A DNA stretch of 64,000 nucleotides from Rutstroemia sp. NJR-2017a BVV2 (taxonomy: Eukaryota; Ascomycota; Leotiomycetes; Helotiales; Rutstroemiaceae), in contig NJPS01000075.1 in the NCBI GenBank assembly GCA_002946415.1, positions 186,001 to 250,000 of the forward strand, in the 5' to 3' direction. The notes beneath the pieces are model-generated. The model was not told the DNA's origin, did not search any database, and saw nothing but the letters and a program-made list of their open reading frames with translations. Shown in pieces: positions 22,331 through 33,323 of this stretch (position 1 is its first letter; the number at the start of each line of letters is the position of its first letter). The position numbers were made by a program, and so were the translations under genes.

Positions 22331-23210
22331 GTATTGAGGGGGGTTATTGTATAGCTAGGTGGAGATAGAAGTGAAAGTTTGCGATACTGAATAGAGGAGC
22401 TCGTCATCAAACATATATCGATTGTGCTCTGCCACCTGGTAGAGCTTGTCGTAGAATATCCAAATTCTTGCTTCTGTGTTCTTCAACTACTCAAAAATAA
22501 AAATATTATGATATGAATATATAATTAACTTTGATTTATAGATCTATTTAAACCCTCTTACAGAATTTATTAAGAATTATTCTGAGCAGTATCTAGACTT
22601 ATTTGTTGGTAGAGATATCAAATTGCCATGACCCAGGATCTGCATAAATTATGTATGGTTAACTTAATGTTCATAAATTTATGAGCATTTAGCCTAAACA
22701 AGGCTAGCTCCCGAGCACCAATTAGGCCTGAGCACAAATCTTAACCTCAATCCGTCCCCAACGATGCAGTGTTTACCGTAGCGACGCTTTCGATGTCATA
22801 TACTCGCGATTTAAGCGGATCTGCAAAGCGCTGAGATTCGAAAATTATGTTTGCGGTACCAGAACGAAGATACGAGGGGGAATGATGGGGAAGTATGGTG
22901 GGGGGATGGGGGGGATGAAGTAAGGTATATCGAAGATGGTATCTGCGAGAGTGGGGGGAGGGGTTGAGGCTCTGCTGGGCGGGATGTTGGGAGATGGTAT
23001 GTGCTAGTGAGGGGGGATTGAGGCTCTGCTGGGCGGGATACTGGGTGATGGAAATGGCTCCTATCGCAGGGGAGTGGTTCGACATGCAGCGATACTGAGA
23101 AAAAAAAACCTCAAGGTGGGTGTTCAACTGTCATATCGTATAGGGACCACCCCTAGAGCCTGATATGCGCTTCAGTAAGACCTTCTGAAGGCTTTCGACC
23201 TGGGATGATG
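22331..23210. other. Gene-poor region with AT-rich block and diverged repeats
   Basis: About 22490-22640 is AT-rich. From 22951 diverged direct repeats begin (described separately). The minus-strand frame at 22747-23127 mostly reads through these repeats and is not accepted as a gene. Confidence 0.45.
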
Positions 23211-23366
23211 TTATTGTGAGAGGGAGGATTGAGGCTCTGCTGAAGGGGATATTGGAAGATGGGTATATCTCCTATCGCAGGGTATTGGGTTGACTTGCTG
23301 CGATTCTGAGAGCAAAACCCAAGGGTGGTTTTTCAACTCATATGTCGTATAGGAACGACCCCCGGA
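22951..23366. repeat. Diverged direct repeats (one short, two ~148-bp copies)
   Basis: A short copy lies at about 22951-23005 and longer ones at 23009-23156 and 23219-23366. All share TTGAGGCTCTGCTG. The long pair also share TCCTATCGCAGG, a GAGAVMAAAACC-type block and a TCATAT-x-TCGTATAGG end, in the same order and spacing. Confidence 0.75.
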
Positions 23367-23651
23367 GCTTCCTGCGGGCTGTTTGCCCTGATTGTTTGAT
23401 ATGGATCTAGAAGGAATAGCTGCTATCGCACGGTTTAACCAAAGTCGACTTTCAGCTGCACCGAGAGCAGTACCTGAACCCGATGCAGGCGGCTCGTCGA
23501 AGACGGGCTCAAAGATTTGCTCGATGGGTTGGGCTTGCTGATAGTTTGGAAATCGATCAGTCCCGCCTTGACTTTGGACCTTAGGAGAGGGGATACTGGA
23601 CCTGTTGCCAAATTTAGCTTCAGCTAAGTCAATGCCCAGCTGTGCATCCAT
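23211..23651 (-). CDS. Hypothetical ORF partly made of repeat DNA
   Basis: A 146-codon frame, Ser/Pro/Gln-rich, with an upstream part (MDAQLGIDLAEAKFGNRSS) that looks protein-like. Its last third lies inside the third copy of the diverged repeat. No family is recognised. It may be a real lineage-specific gene that ends in repeat DNA, or an open frame by chance. Confidence 0.25.
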   Translation of the reverse strand: MDAQLGIDLAEAKFGNRSSIPSPKVQSQGGTDRFPNYQQAQPIEQIFEPVFDEPPASGSGTALGAAESRLWLNRAIAAIPSRSISNNQGKQPAGSSGGRSYTTYELKNHPWVLLSESQQVNPIPCDRRYTHLPISPSAEPQSSLSQ

Positions 23652-25683
23652 TGTGTTGGGATGTTGCTCGTCGCGCAGACATGCGCTCCTGGATTTTGTT
23701 CTCTCTGCTGTTCTTCTTCACCGAGAACGACGACATCAGAGACACTTGTCCCATATTACGGAGTTGTCACTCAACGCCCTGGGCGCGTGAAACTTACTCC
23801 ATCGATTCGTAACCAATTTTGAAGAGTCCTATATGGCTTGATTGGCTGGGCGTGGTTTGACCTAAATTGGAGCATCATCAACCCATATTTCTCTTTGAGA
23901 GAAGGCCTTGGGCGGCATATCATCTTTTGCGGCTCAAAAATTTGTTTTGCGTCCGTTTTCGATCTACTCGGCGACAAGTGCGTGATGAGCTACTAAGGAA
24001 GGAGGATTCTTTCAATCGCCGTAATCGCCCAAGGCGACGCTCCACATCGGATATATGAAGAGGACTTCCTCTGGCATTTTTATCGCAGATTACTTCTCCA
24101 GCATCAAACGATAGCCAACACAACTGCATATCAAATACACATTACTTTATGTTTCCTTCTTTGCGGGGCCTGATCGTTATCCCATTGCCGAAGTCGGCTC
24201 TAACGGGCAAGGGTGAAATACGACATACCCCACTTCTTTGGTGAGGCTATCTGATTTCTTTCAATAAAGGCTAATGCCCTTTCATGCAAGCCATGATTAT
24301 CCACCTGTAGACGTCTCCCCCAATGCTTACTCTTTTTTGTTGCTGCTCTGCTTTCTGTTATTAAAGGGCAAAGTTAGGCAAACGCCCATCCCAAAAATTT
24401 ATTCTTTCAACAACTTTACCCAGCCTCGCCCTCTACGTGCTGCCCAAATGTTTCCTTCTAGGGTCTCAAGGGCAGAAGGTGCCTCGCGGTAAGCCGGGGT
24501 GCACCTATGCGCTTTGGCTTTAACTAGAGTCTACTCACCGACGTGAGAAACGTCGCAGAGCACAGCCTCCGTAGCCTTGGGGGCTTGTGCGTGTGTTCTG
24601 TTCACTCGAACAGGATGAGTGAGGTAAGTTTGTGCAATAGCAACACAGCAGTTGACGAGGCAACATCAAACAAATCGAATGCTATTATGACAGTAGTATT
24701 CTCACAGCTAATCCAAGAATCTAGTCCTGGCGACGAAGGTTGACGGAACATACACCCTTTGATAAGTTCGGCGGATCTCCTCGAGTCGACGAAGCGAACA
24801 CGGACCGGCACAAAAAATATACTCAACCTCTTCTGCCATGAACACAAATCAGTGGGGCGGATGTGAGAAGTTGTTGATACTCTCGATGCTTCTCATCAAT
24901 AGTACTGCCTACCCGCTGGCAGTGATGCCCCGATGGCTTGTGCCCGCGCTTCAATGCCCTATTGCCCGCAAAGCCACCAGTCAGAGAGCATCCTCCTTCG
25001 AAGATACAATCATACGACAAATCCTCGACTTCATTTAGTTTGATGTGCGCAGCAGAAGGTTTTCATCGAGGATGTTACTCGTCCGCACACACGCTCCGTG
25101 GAGCCGATTTCGTTAAACGCGACAATCAGATTGAAGCTATGAAATATGCCCGCTTCCAGGCACGCTGTTGCCCACCGAGGTGGGCATTCCGCGATGCCCT
25201 TCCGCGAACAGGTTATAAGCAGCTATCGTCCGATATTAAGTTATTAACGAGGGTTTCTTCCGCCTGAGAATTGTATTTCCCACACGTTTTTCCCCGCTTC
25301 ATACACGGCACTTTGAGGTACCGGCTGTTGCTCAGTACTGGTTTGAGCTCCAAGTACAGTAGGGCTGAGGACGTTTTCGTCTGGTGTATTGAAAAACACA
25401 TCCAACCTCCCTAGGTCTTAACAGGGCAATACACAAACTCCAAGAATCTTGTCAACGCCATCCCGAGCTTAGCTGATAACCCATTACCGCCATCGGCATA
25501 TGTTAGACGGTATTCAGTGTAAGTCCACGCCTGGATAGGCTACTTCCTCTTGATGTTGGCTGACACTCCCAAGGAAGGGGGTTGACACTAGTTGTACACA
25601 TACGCCTTCTCCTTCTTTAGTCTCCGTTACCACTGCATCAAATAGGTTACCTTAAGCGCTTGACCCAATCCCTACTTGTCGAA
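23652..25683. other. Gene-poor region upstream of a C2H2 gene
   Basis: About 2 kb of short overlapping frames on both strands with no recognisable domains. It should contain the promoter of the C2H2 gene. Confidence 0.4.
24838..25038 (+). CDS. Possible small secreted protein (weak)
   Basis: A 66-codon frame with a hydrophobic stretch (KLLILSMLLINSTAYPLA) near the N-terminus that could be a signal peptide. The rest is short and unremarkable, with a single further Cys. No other support. Confidence 0.15.
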   Translation: MNTNQWGGCEKLLILSMLLINSTAYPLAVMPRWLVPALQCPIARKATSQRASSFEDTIIRQILDFI

Positions 25684-27141
25684 ATGTGCCGGGCTTGTGG
25701 AAACACATCTTGCAGGCGGGGTTCGGGTTGTCGAGAATATTACAGCTTTGGATCTGCGGAGAGTTATAATCGTCCTTCCTTTACAGCACATGAGACGTAC
25801 CATGAGGATGAAGGCCAGCATGAGTCATTCTCCACTGCCTCTGGCTCGCGATATGCCCCCGCCTCATATGACACGGCGATGGAAAGCTCAGGCAGGCACG
25901 ATGGGATGGCCGGCATAAACAACGAAGACTCGGCGTATACGGCGGGAGACCAGTATTCAGCTACTATGTCAAGTTCGCTGAACATCCAGCATTGGAGTTC
26001 TTCGGCCCCAGTGGCCCAGACCCATTACGAAAGCCAACCAAGCACAGATTATGCAAATCATAGCGTCTCTACTGGCACCAGCTCGGGAGTTTCAATCACC
26101 CAACCATATTCGCAAGCGGTGCATTATCAGGCTCTGCATGTCACATCCCAAACCCCACAGAGCAATGAAATAGCGTACAGTCGATACGCACCCACTATCA
26201 CTGCAACTGAACCACCTGCTGGCCAGGGGTACTCCTCCTATACGACCGGCCCAGCAGCTGCGCAAACTCAATCATATGCCCCTGTTAATACCCGATCTGA
26301 CCTCCAACATGAATACAGTCGCAGTGCGCTGGTTGGTCAGACTTATAACCAACACGAAGAAGAACCACCGGATTCAATGCGGAGCAGTTCGAGCTCTGGA
26401 TATCAGTATACAAGCCAATCGAGTCTATCTTCGCCGTACAGTCATTATCCAGAATACGGGCGCTCTCCCACAGCTTCCTATTCTAGTGATCCGCAACCAC
26501 TTCAATCCAACTCTTACTACACAGACCCCAACATACGGCAAACGCAGATGTCTCATCAAAGACGTGGCTCTTATGCTATGAATTCTTTGACTGCGTCGCA
26601 AATGCCTCCCCAGCCCTCTCCTGCCTTCCCTTTCACCAATACTGTTCCCTCGTATTCAGACGCTCAACAGTTTAGCACTACTCAGATGTCGAATTCCAAT
26701 GCTAATTACAATACGTCGATGGAAACAACTTCGTTCGCTCCGTCATCCTACCCTGGTGTATGCCGACATCTGGCATGCTCAAAAAAAGGCAAGTATTATC
26801 AAAGGGAGAAGGATTGGGTAGATCACAATTATCGGACCCATAATAAACGCTTTCCTTGCAGTTATGACGATTGCAATATGTGGTTTGGCACTTCAGCAGA
26901 TGAGCAACGTCACAGGGTTGCTTTTCATAAAGAGACGGCTGGAGCAAGAGAATTCAGGTGCGAAGCTCCGAACTGCCAAGGCGGCAAACAGTTGTTTTTC
27001 AGGGGAGACAAGTTGAAAGAACACAACGATAGATGGCATGGGCTTTGGCACTGTTCTGTACCAAATTGTCTGCGCGGATTCGGTCATGGGTTCATAGATG
27101 AAGGAGCATTGAAGCGACATCTGCGCTCTCACGCAAATTGA
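25684..27141 (+). CDS. C2H2 zinc-finger protein, four C-terminal fingers
   Basis: A single exon of 485 residues from the ATG at 25684, which follows a TTG-started extension. A short Cys-rich start (CRACGNTSCRRGSGC) precedes ~330 residues of Ser, Tyr, Gln and Thr-rich sequence typical of fungal activation regions. The last ~130 residues hold four C2H2 units. Fingers begin at CRHLAC, FPCSYDDC, FRCEAPNC and WHCSVPNC and end in H-x4-H (first three) or H-x3-H. Cys spacing is C-x4-C throughout, a common filamentous-fungal variant. The protein should bind DNA in the nucleus. The next gene downstream has the same architecture, so the two may be related. Confidence 0.85.
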   Translation: MCRACGNTSCRRGSGCREYYSFGSAESYNRPSFTAHETYHEDEGQHESFSTASGSRYAPASYDTAMESSGRHDGMAGINNEDSAYTAGDQYSATMSSSLNIQHWSSSAPVAQTHYESQPSTDYANHSVSTGTSSGVSITQPYSQAVHYQALHVTSQTPQSNEIAYSRYAPTITATEPPAGQGYSSYTTGPAAAQTQSYAPVNTRSDLQHEYSRSALVGQTYNQHEEEPPDSMRSSSSSGYQYTSQSSLSSPYSHYPEYGRSPTASYSSDPQPLQSNSYYTDPNIRQTQMSHQRRGSYAMNSLTASQMPPQPSPAFPFTNTVPSYSDAQQFSTTQMSNSNANYNTSMETTSFAPSSYPGVCRHLACSKKGKYYQREKDWVDHNYRTHNKRFPCSYDDCNMWFGTSADEQRHRVAFHKETAGAREFRCEAPNCQGGKQLFFRGDKLKEHNDRWHGLWHCSVPNCLRGFGHGFIDEGALKRHLRSHAN

Positions 27142-27676
27142 GTGATGTAGACTGTTGCTAGCCGGGTTTCATTTTATATACTGTGGCAGAAGTTGTCCAC
27201 ATTCCTGTATTTTCTCATTATCCTTTCATTTTTCCTTGCGGCTGTTTGATACCGGGGAAATCATATTTTGTATATAATCCTCTTTCGATTTAGGAGTTCC
27301 GGAGGCTAGGAGGCTGGGAGGCGCGATATCACGACTTTTACTGTATTTACCTGCTGAGCAGATAGGCATTACATTTAACGAAATATACCCAAAACCAATC
27401 CAACTGGCCTATCGGAATCCAGCCAAGCCAGACTCACAAAAGTGATAAATGTTTCGTACAGCCATAAAACAACATTACTAAACCACCGTCAGGCTCTTTA
27501 GCTGAAGAAGCAGCAACTGGAGTATAAAGGGCATTCACATCTCCCTCACCTCGGTATGCAATGTTTTTGCAGTCAAACCAATCGAGACCACGCAAAAAAG
27601 TTTCCAAGAGCCTCATCTTCACTTTTTCGCAAAGCCCAAAAATCGCCATACCTTCCGCCTTGCCAATGTGCCTAAC
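27142..27676. other. Intergenic between two C2H2 genes
   Basis: This holds the 3' flank of the first C2H2 gene and the promoter of the second. Both neighbours are on the plus strand. No gene is supported. Confidence 0.5.
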
Positions 27677-29370
27677 ATGGATGGCGGCTTCCTCGCTCTT
27701 GATTGGTCGCGGTCTGACGACCAAGACCGATTGTGGCTGTCCCATCCGCATGCGCAGCAATGCCCCGTGGTCATGACTACGGATGTGCTACCGGTTGACT
27801 GCGACTACGGCGTCCTGCTCGATGCGGAATTGGAGGCGCAGTTGATGCGGGTTCATGATGAGTGTGGGCTTTTGTATGTGTGGTTTTTTTTTTCTGCGGG
27901 TGGTTTTGCTTATCGTGTGGGCTTACTTGCATGTTTCGTTTTGTTTCGCAATGTTTTGGGGCAGGACAGGACATGAGAGAGGGGTTCTTGCAGCGGGGCA
28001 TTGTTTCTTAGGGGCATTGTGATATGCCCGAAGATCAGTTGTCATTATTGTTTTTATTCCTTTCATTTTCTGTCCTATGTGGTTCAGTTCCGCCCTAGGC
28101 AGCAGTTTATTGCATTATTGGGGCATTGCTCACATACATCACTAGTCCAGTTTTCGACATCGACATCGATACGGATCTGCAACACTTGGACTCGGCATCG
28201 AACGCAAAAGCATTGACCGAGTATCGGGCTGCTTCCTGCTCACCGTCTTCGTATATTTTTGCGGATGATGCGAATGCGCGCAGCCCGCTCTTAGTAGGAG
28301 GTGGGGGTTGCCCAAGTGAGGGCGTTTCTAGGTCCCCGTGCTTGACGGAAATTTCGGCGGTGGGATCAGTGACACCTTCGGCTTTTGATAGTCCTTGGGA
28401 GGTCGGTTCAAGCTACGGTACTGGCTATGATGCTTTTTGTAGCTATGACCAGTCAGCTTTTCCATACGATGCTTCTTGCGTGGAGCGGACACCAAACTCG
28501 AACTCCTCCCAGTTAGCGGCCAACACTTCCGCCCAAACCTCTTTCCAATGTACATTCACCGGTTGCCCTGAGTCAGTGCACACCTCCTCCTCCGCCCTAA
28601 CCCACCACCACCGCTTCCACGCCAAAACCCTCCTCCACGCCCTCCCCTCCCCGACCTTCACCCCCAGCATCCGCTGCCCCTGGCCCTCGTGCGCCTCCCG
28701 CGCCAAGTTCTCCAACACCAAACAGCTCGGCGTCCATCTAACCAATATCCACGTCTCGCCGCTGGTGTGCGAGACGCGCGGCTGCGGGTACCAGAAGCCG
28801 TTTCGCAATAAACATGATTTGGAACGGCATAAGCGCACGCAGCATGTGAAGGCCAGGGATCATATGTGTCCGTGGGAGGAGTGTAGATTGGGGGATGCGG
28901 GGATGGGTGTGGGCTTTGCGAGGAAGGATAAGTTGTTGTGTCATATTAGGGAGGTGCATATGAATCAGGGGGGAGCGGGGAAGATGGGGATGAAAGCGGA
29001 ACAAAGTGGAGTGGCTCAGACACAGGGACAAGTATGTCCGATCCCACATTGCGGAATTCTCGTTGGCGGTTCTTCTTCATCTTCTTCTTCTGCACAGACA
29101 CCAAACATGAACCAAAACGGCGAAACAATCCTCGAGCACATGAAGCGCGAACACGGCAGCTACGAATGCGGGTTGGGGAAGTGCGGGGGGAAGCAGAGCC
29201 GGTTTTCGGAGAAGGGACTGGGTTTGCATTTGGTGTGGGCGCATGCAGTGGGCGGGGAGGAGGCGGAGAGGGTGGTGGGGGGATTGGGGAAGGGGGATAA
29301 GATGGCGAGGGTGGAGGATTTGGAGAAGGGGAGGGGGAGGTGGGTGGAGTGTGGGGATTGTGAGGGATGA
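27677..29370 (+). CDS. C2H2 zinc-finger protein, about six fingers
   Basis: Modelled with two exons, 27677-27873 and 28146-29370, across a 272-nt intron (GTATGT...ACTAG), giving 473 residues. Exon 1 reads MDGGFLALDWSRSDDQD onward and lacks stops. Exon 2 continues in phase with PVFDIDIDTDLQHLD. The intron is longer than others here, so an additional exon inside it is possible. Six finger-like units follow, starting at FQCTFTGC, IRCPWPSC, LVCETRGC, HMCPWEEC, QVCPIPHC and YECGLGKC; the fifth has a Ser-rich insert before its histidines. The tail is Gly, Lys and Arg-rich and G-rich in DNA. Likely nuclear DNA-binding protein; target unknown. Confidence 0.78.
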
Positions 29371-31304
29371 GATGAAGAGGGGGAAGGGAGAATGAAAGGG
29401 AGGATCGTGTAGACTGACGGGTGGTTTTTGTTGGAATTTTGTAAATGATGTTATTTAGTGTATCCAGTGTGTATTAACTGACAATCTATATCTCATTCAT
29501 TCTTCTCAACCTCGCGAATCGATGTTTGCTCGCAAGAAAGAAAGTGATTGAATAGCATGGGATAGCCAGGCAGGCTTGGTGACTTCACCTCAGCTGGACT
29601 TCCCTTTTCGTCCATTGTATGCGAGCAAGTGAATGGCATGGGCGAACCGTGACGGATGACTTTACCTTGATTGGACTTCCTCTCCCTTCACTGGACATGC
29701 AACTGATGATACTGCCCCCTCTTCAGTCAGCTTCGGGAAATAGAAGAAAGACACATCCGCTCGGCAAGGTATACCGATATACATATACTTCCGCATATTA
29801 ACACTTGCTTGATCAGACACCACAGCTCTCCTCCTTATTTAGTTGATTCGGAACCGGTATCCATTCCTCCAAAACGGCACAATATCACCAAGTCTTTCTT
29901 TCTTCGATTCCAAAGAATACAAGCAAGCTCACCAAAGCACCTAGCGGGATACCATACCACACCACTAAGTCAACATCCATCCACCCATTCCACCTCACGC
30001 CTGACATAAGACAGAACGCAAGCCGCACATCAAAAGCTCCCAGACGAAAACGAAAGACAGTAACTCATAGAATAGTATAAATACCCCAAACTTGCAGAAC
30101 TAGAGCGGAATTCCTCTATTCTGATGCTACAATACAAGCCAAACTCAGGACAGGATCGAACAGGATAAACAAGATATATTCTCAGCACACAGAAATCCCG
30201 AACCAAAACCACCACAAACCAAACTCTAGAAGAGACTCTTACAGTACAAGTAAAACCGCACTACACAGCACGCCAGCACACCATTCATTCAACGCAGGCA
30301 GAAACAACCAAATAACAGAAAAGACCTACTCCCCCGCTTCCTCACTAACTTACATACCTATCTACTCTCTCACTTGTCCACTCCCTTATAACCGTATACT
30401 TATACTTTGAGAAGCCATCATCCTCTGCTCTGCAACTACCACTACCACCACCCCATCCCTATCCCTATACCCATCTATACCGCATCCTTATCCCTATCTA
30501 TACCCCCCTCCCATCCCCCCTCTTACTCCACTCGTCTTCATTCGTTCATTTGTATTCGAATATATCATATTTATACCCTCATTCAGCACTCAATTCATTC
30601 AAATCGTCAAATTAGATCCTCAAATCACATATATACAATCATTCAAACTCTCACTCATTCAAATCCTCACTCATTCAAATCCTCAATCCTTATACTTCAA
30701 TTCTTCAAATCCTCAATTCAAATCACACATTCATTCATTCAACACATATCCTCAATCCTCAATTCTCATTTCCTCATTTACATTTCCTCCTTTTCACCTA
30801 TATTCATTCATCATTTCCTCTTTTGCATTTCCTCAATTCTCATTTCATTTCATTTCATCTCCCCTCCTCTCCATTATCACAATTATTCCCTTACCCACAC
30901 TTCCCTCCCGAGAATGCCCCCCCATCAAAATCAACCAAATAATCAACCAGATCAACCCATATGCAATTCTTTCTTTCTTTCTTTCTTTCTTTCTGCTTAA
31001 TTGTTATGAACATCCTTCCCTTTTACCACTCCCCACTGCTTCACCCCCTCGCTCACACCCCCAGCCTCAAACCAACCAACCAAACAGACGATAGTCGTAT
31101 AGCTTAGTAAAACAGCCTAGTGTAGCGTAGTGTAGTATAGCAGCCACCAAAGTACTTCCCTCCCCCTCCCTTCCCTTCACTTCACTTCCCATCACCTCTA
31201 ACCACCATTCCATCCCATTCCATCCCAAAGAAATAACAAAAGCCAGCCCCGCCCCCACCATAAACGCCAATGCAGTGCCATCCCCTTCCCATCCGCCCCC
31301 CACC
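29371..31304. other. Gene-poor, strongly pyrimidine-rich region
   Basis: About 1.9 kb without a supported gene. From about 30420 to 31060 the plus strand has almost no G and many CTCATTCAAAT-like repeats. A 197-codon plus-strand frame at 30407-31000 is an artefact of that composition. Confidence 0.6.
30967..30994. repeat. TTCT microsatellite
   Basis: About seven TTCT units in a row at the right part of the pyrimidine-rich tract. Confidence 0.9.
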
Positions 31305-32384
31305 CTACGAAAAAGCCTCCCCATTCCCCTCCACCTCCATCGGACTCCCCCCATTAACCCTCCTCAACCGCCTCGGCTGCGCCCTCCGTCTCGCCTGCAC
31401 CCCATTCCCATTCCCATTCCCCTCCCCTTCATCACTCTCCTCCCCATGCTCCGCCGCATAATTCGCCGCCTCATCCAAATCCTTCAGATCATCCGGCCTC
31501 TTCCTCAACCACGCCATCCGCGGTCCACTTCTCGCCCGTTCCGAGACCTTAAAGCCATAAATCTTCGGCTCGTAGACCTTTCCACGGCCGAGACCCGGCG
31601 CCAGATTCGAGGCATTGAAGCCGTTGATCTTTTCCCGTTCTTCGCCGTCCGCGTTGAGGGATGGTAAGGGCCGGGTACCGTGCCCGCTGAGGGCTTCCAG
31701 GCCTTTTTTGCTGATGTCGTAGTCCGGGAAGGTGAGGAGGAAGAGCGCGCCAAAGGTGCGGCCGAAGTAGGCACCATCGACGGTTTGGAAGCGGGAATTG
31801 GGAGGGACGTAGACGTCGAGGCAGGAAGGGCAGAACAGCTTTACGGTGTCTTCTCCGAGGACATCTGATAACCCTACTGGTAATGTGCGGACCTGTTCGC
31901 AATGTGTTCGTGGGCAGACACCGAAATGGGCTAGTTCGTATTTCTCCGACATTTGTTGTATGCCCGCTCGAGAACAGATAAATCGTTGGTGGATAAGACC
32001 ATACAACATCTCTGCTGAAGATTCTATGATGGATAGATCGCTCGCGATTCGTTGATGTCTTCTATCGCTAGTTCTTCGCCCCGACCTTTCACCCTCAATA
32101 GATTCATCTCCATCTTCGTCCTCTTCCTCGTCCTCTTCATCTTCTTCCTCTTCCGGCTCGACGTCCAGAATCATCTACCGTGTGTTAGTTATTATGTCTA
32201 TGCAAATGAGCCCGCGGGCACGTACCTCGAGAGCCTCCTTGTACATAGCTACTTGTGTCTGCAGACCCGTCAGGTTGAAGTCGTCTTCTATGAATTCCTC
32301 TGACACTTCGGCAAAATATTCATGCCCGAGCAGAGAGCAGAAGGATGCGATCCATGACTCTGGCGTTCCAGAGGACGAAGACAT
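31305..32384 (-). CDS. ckb: Casein kinase II regulatory (beta) subunit
   Basis: Exons 32384-32226 and 32174-31305, joined over a 51-nt intron (GTACGT...GGTAG), give 342 residues. The N-terminus reads SWIASFCSLLGHEYFAEV followed by EEFIEDDFNLTGL, the family signature. An acidic Glu/Asp run after residue 55 is the expansion typical of fungal beta subunits. The zinc-binding element is present as CPRTHC and, later, CPSCLDVY. The GAYFGRTFGALFLLTFP segment is the dimer interface. The C-terminus after about 285 is a variable basic tail with a GNGNGNG run. The subunit forms the dimer that holds two catalytic CK2 alpha chains and directs substrate choice; it acts in nucleus and cytosol. All key residues are intact. 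Confidence 0.97.
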
Positions 32385-33323
32385 GGTTTTGTGGTGTCAA
32401 ATCCGGGTATCAGAAGCGGGCAGATTTCCTTAATTTGCCAACTAAGTTCGTTGGATAATGGCGCTCAGTGGACGAGATAAACGACGAGTACTAGGTAGAT
32501 AATACTGTAGAGAGGGACGAAAAGTCGTAAGACTACCGTAGAGTATCTTCGCAGTTATGATTTTCCAGAGGTTGAAAATCGCGTTTAGTATGGTAGATGG
32601 AGCACGCGCGCGAATCTTCAATGCTGGTACAGCGGTAGGAGGAGATCTGCAGAGGGATCTAAAATGCCGTCGTGTAATTGTCCAGGTCGAAGCTGTCCAG
32701 TAAGCACTATCAACGTGGAGTTGTCGAAGTGTAGGTCCTGGATTGGTTCCTATCTTGTTGCAGTGTCCCCCTCAAGGTATTTGTGGGATTTGCGCTGATT
32801 CGTGGTAGCGCACGATGTGCGTTGGGTAAATTGGTGAATGTAGAGAAGAACAAACGAAACCGGCGGTGATTATTGCTTGCGAAGCTTTGCGGCTACCTGG
32901 GATCTTCGAATTTTATAGTATGCGAGAGTTGTGAGGGACAAATTGGCTCGGACAGTTTTGCTATTTTATCAAAAGCCTCGTCTCCAAGATTAAACTTCCG
33001 CGTCAGGCATCAACTGCCCCACCAGGCAGTGAATTTTACGTGGAGGCATTTTGTAAAATTGCACGTGATATACAAGAAACATACAGTAGACAAAATCTTC
33101 TCTGAATTAATGAGTCGAGGACCCTCGAGTACTTTCTCTCATGCTGTAGACTAACATCTACCCATCCTGGCCTGTGCCCGATGTTTCGCTACTATCAATG
33201 CACAATCCCAAACTCCAAGCAATGACTTTCCTCCAGACGCCAAACTCCATCGCCCAAAAGCAGCACCCCCATGACTTCTGGTATCTAGCACCAAATACTC
33301 CTAATCGTGCGCCAGAATCCTGA
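32385..33323. other. Intergenic
   Basis: Promoter of the CK2 beta gene and 3' flank of the Zn2Cys6 gene. A 93-codon plus-strand frame at 32873-33154 has no recognisable features. Confidence 0.45.

Noticed and set aside
22747..23127. 126-codon minus-strand frame
   Set aside because: Most of it is translated repeat (repeated PAQQSLNP), with no independent support.
30407..31000. 197-codon plus-strand open frame
   Set aside because: It is an artefact of a nearly G-free strand; the protein is Ser/His/Ile/Pro low complexity with no domain.
31505..31902. Alternative frames within the CK2 beta gene
   Set aside because: Shadows of a clearly conserved coding frame.
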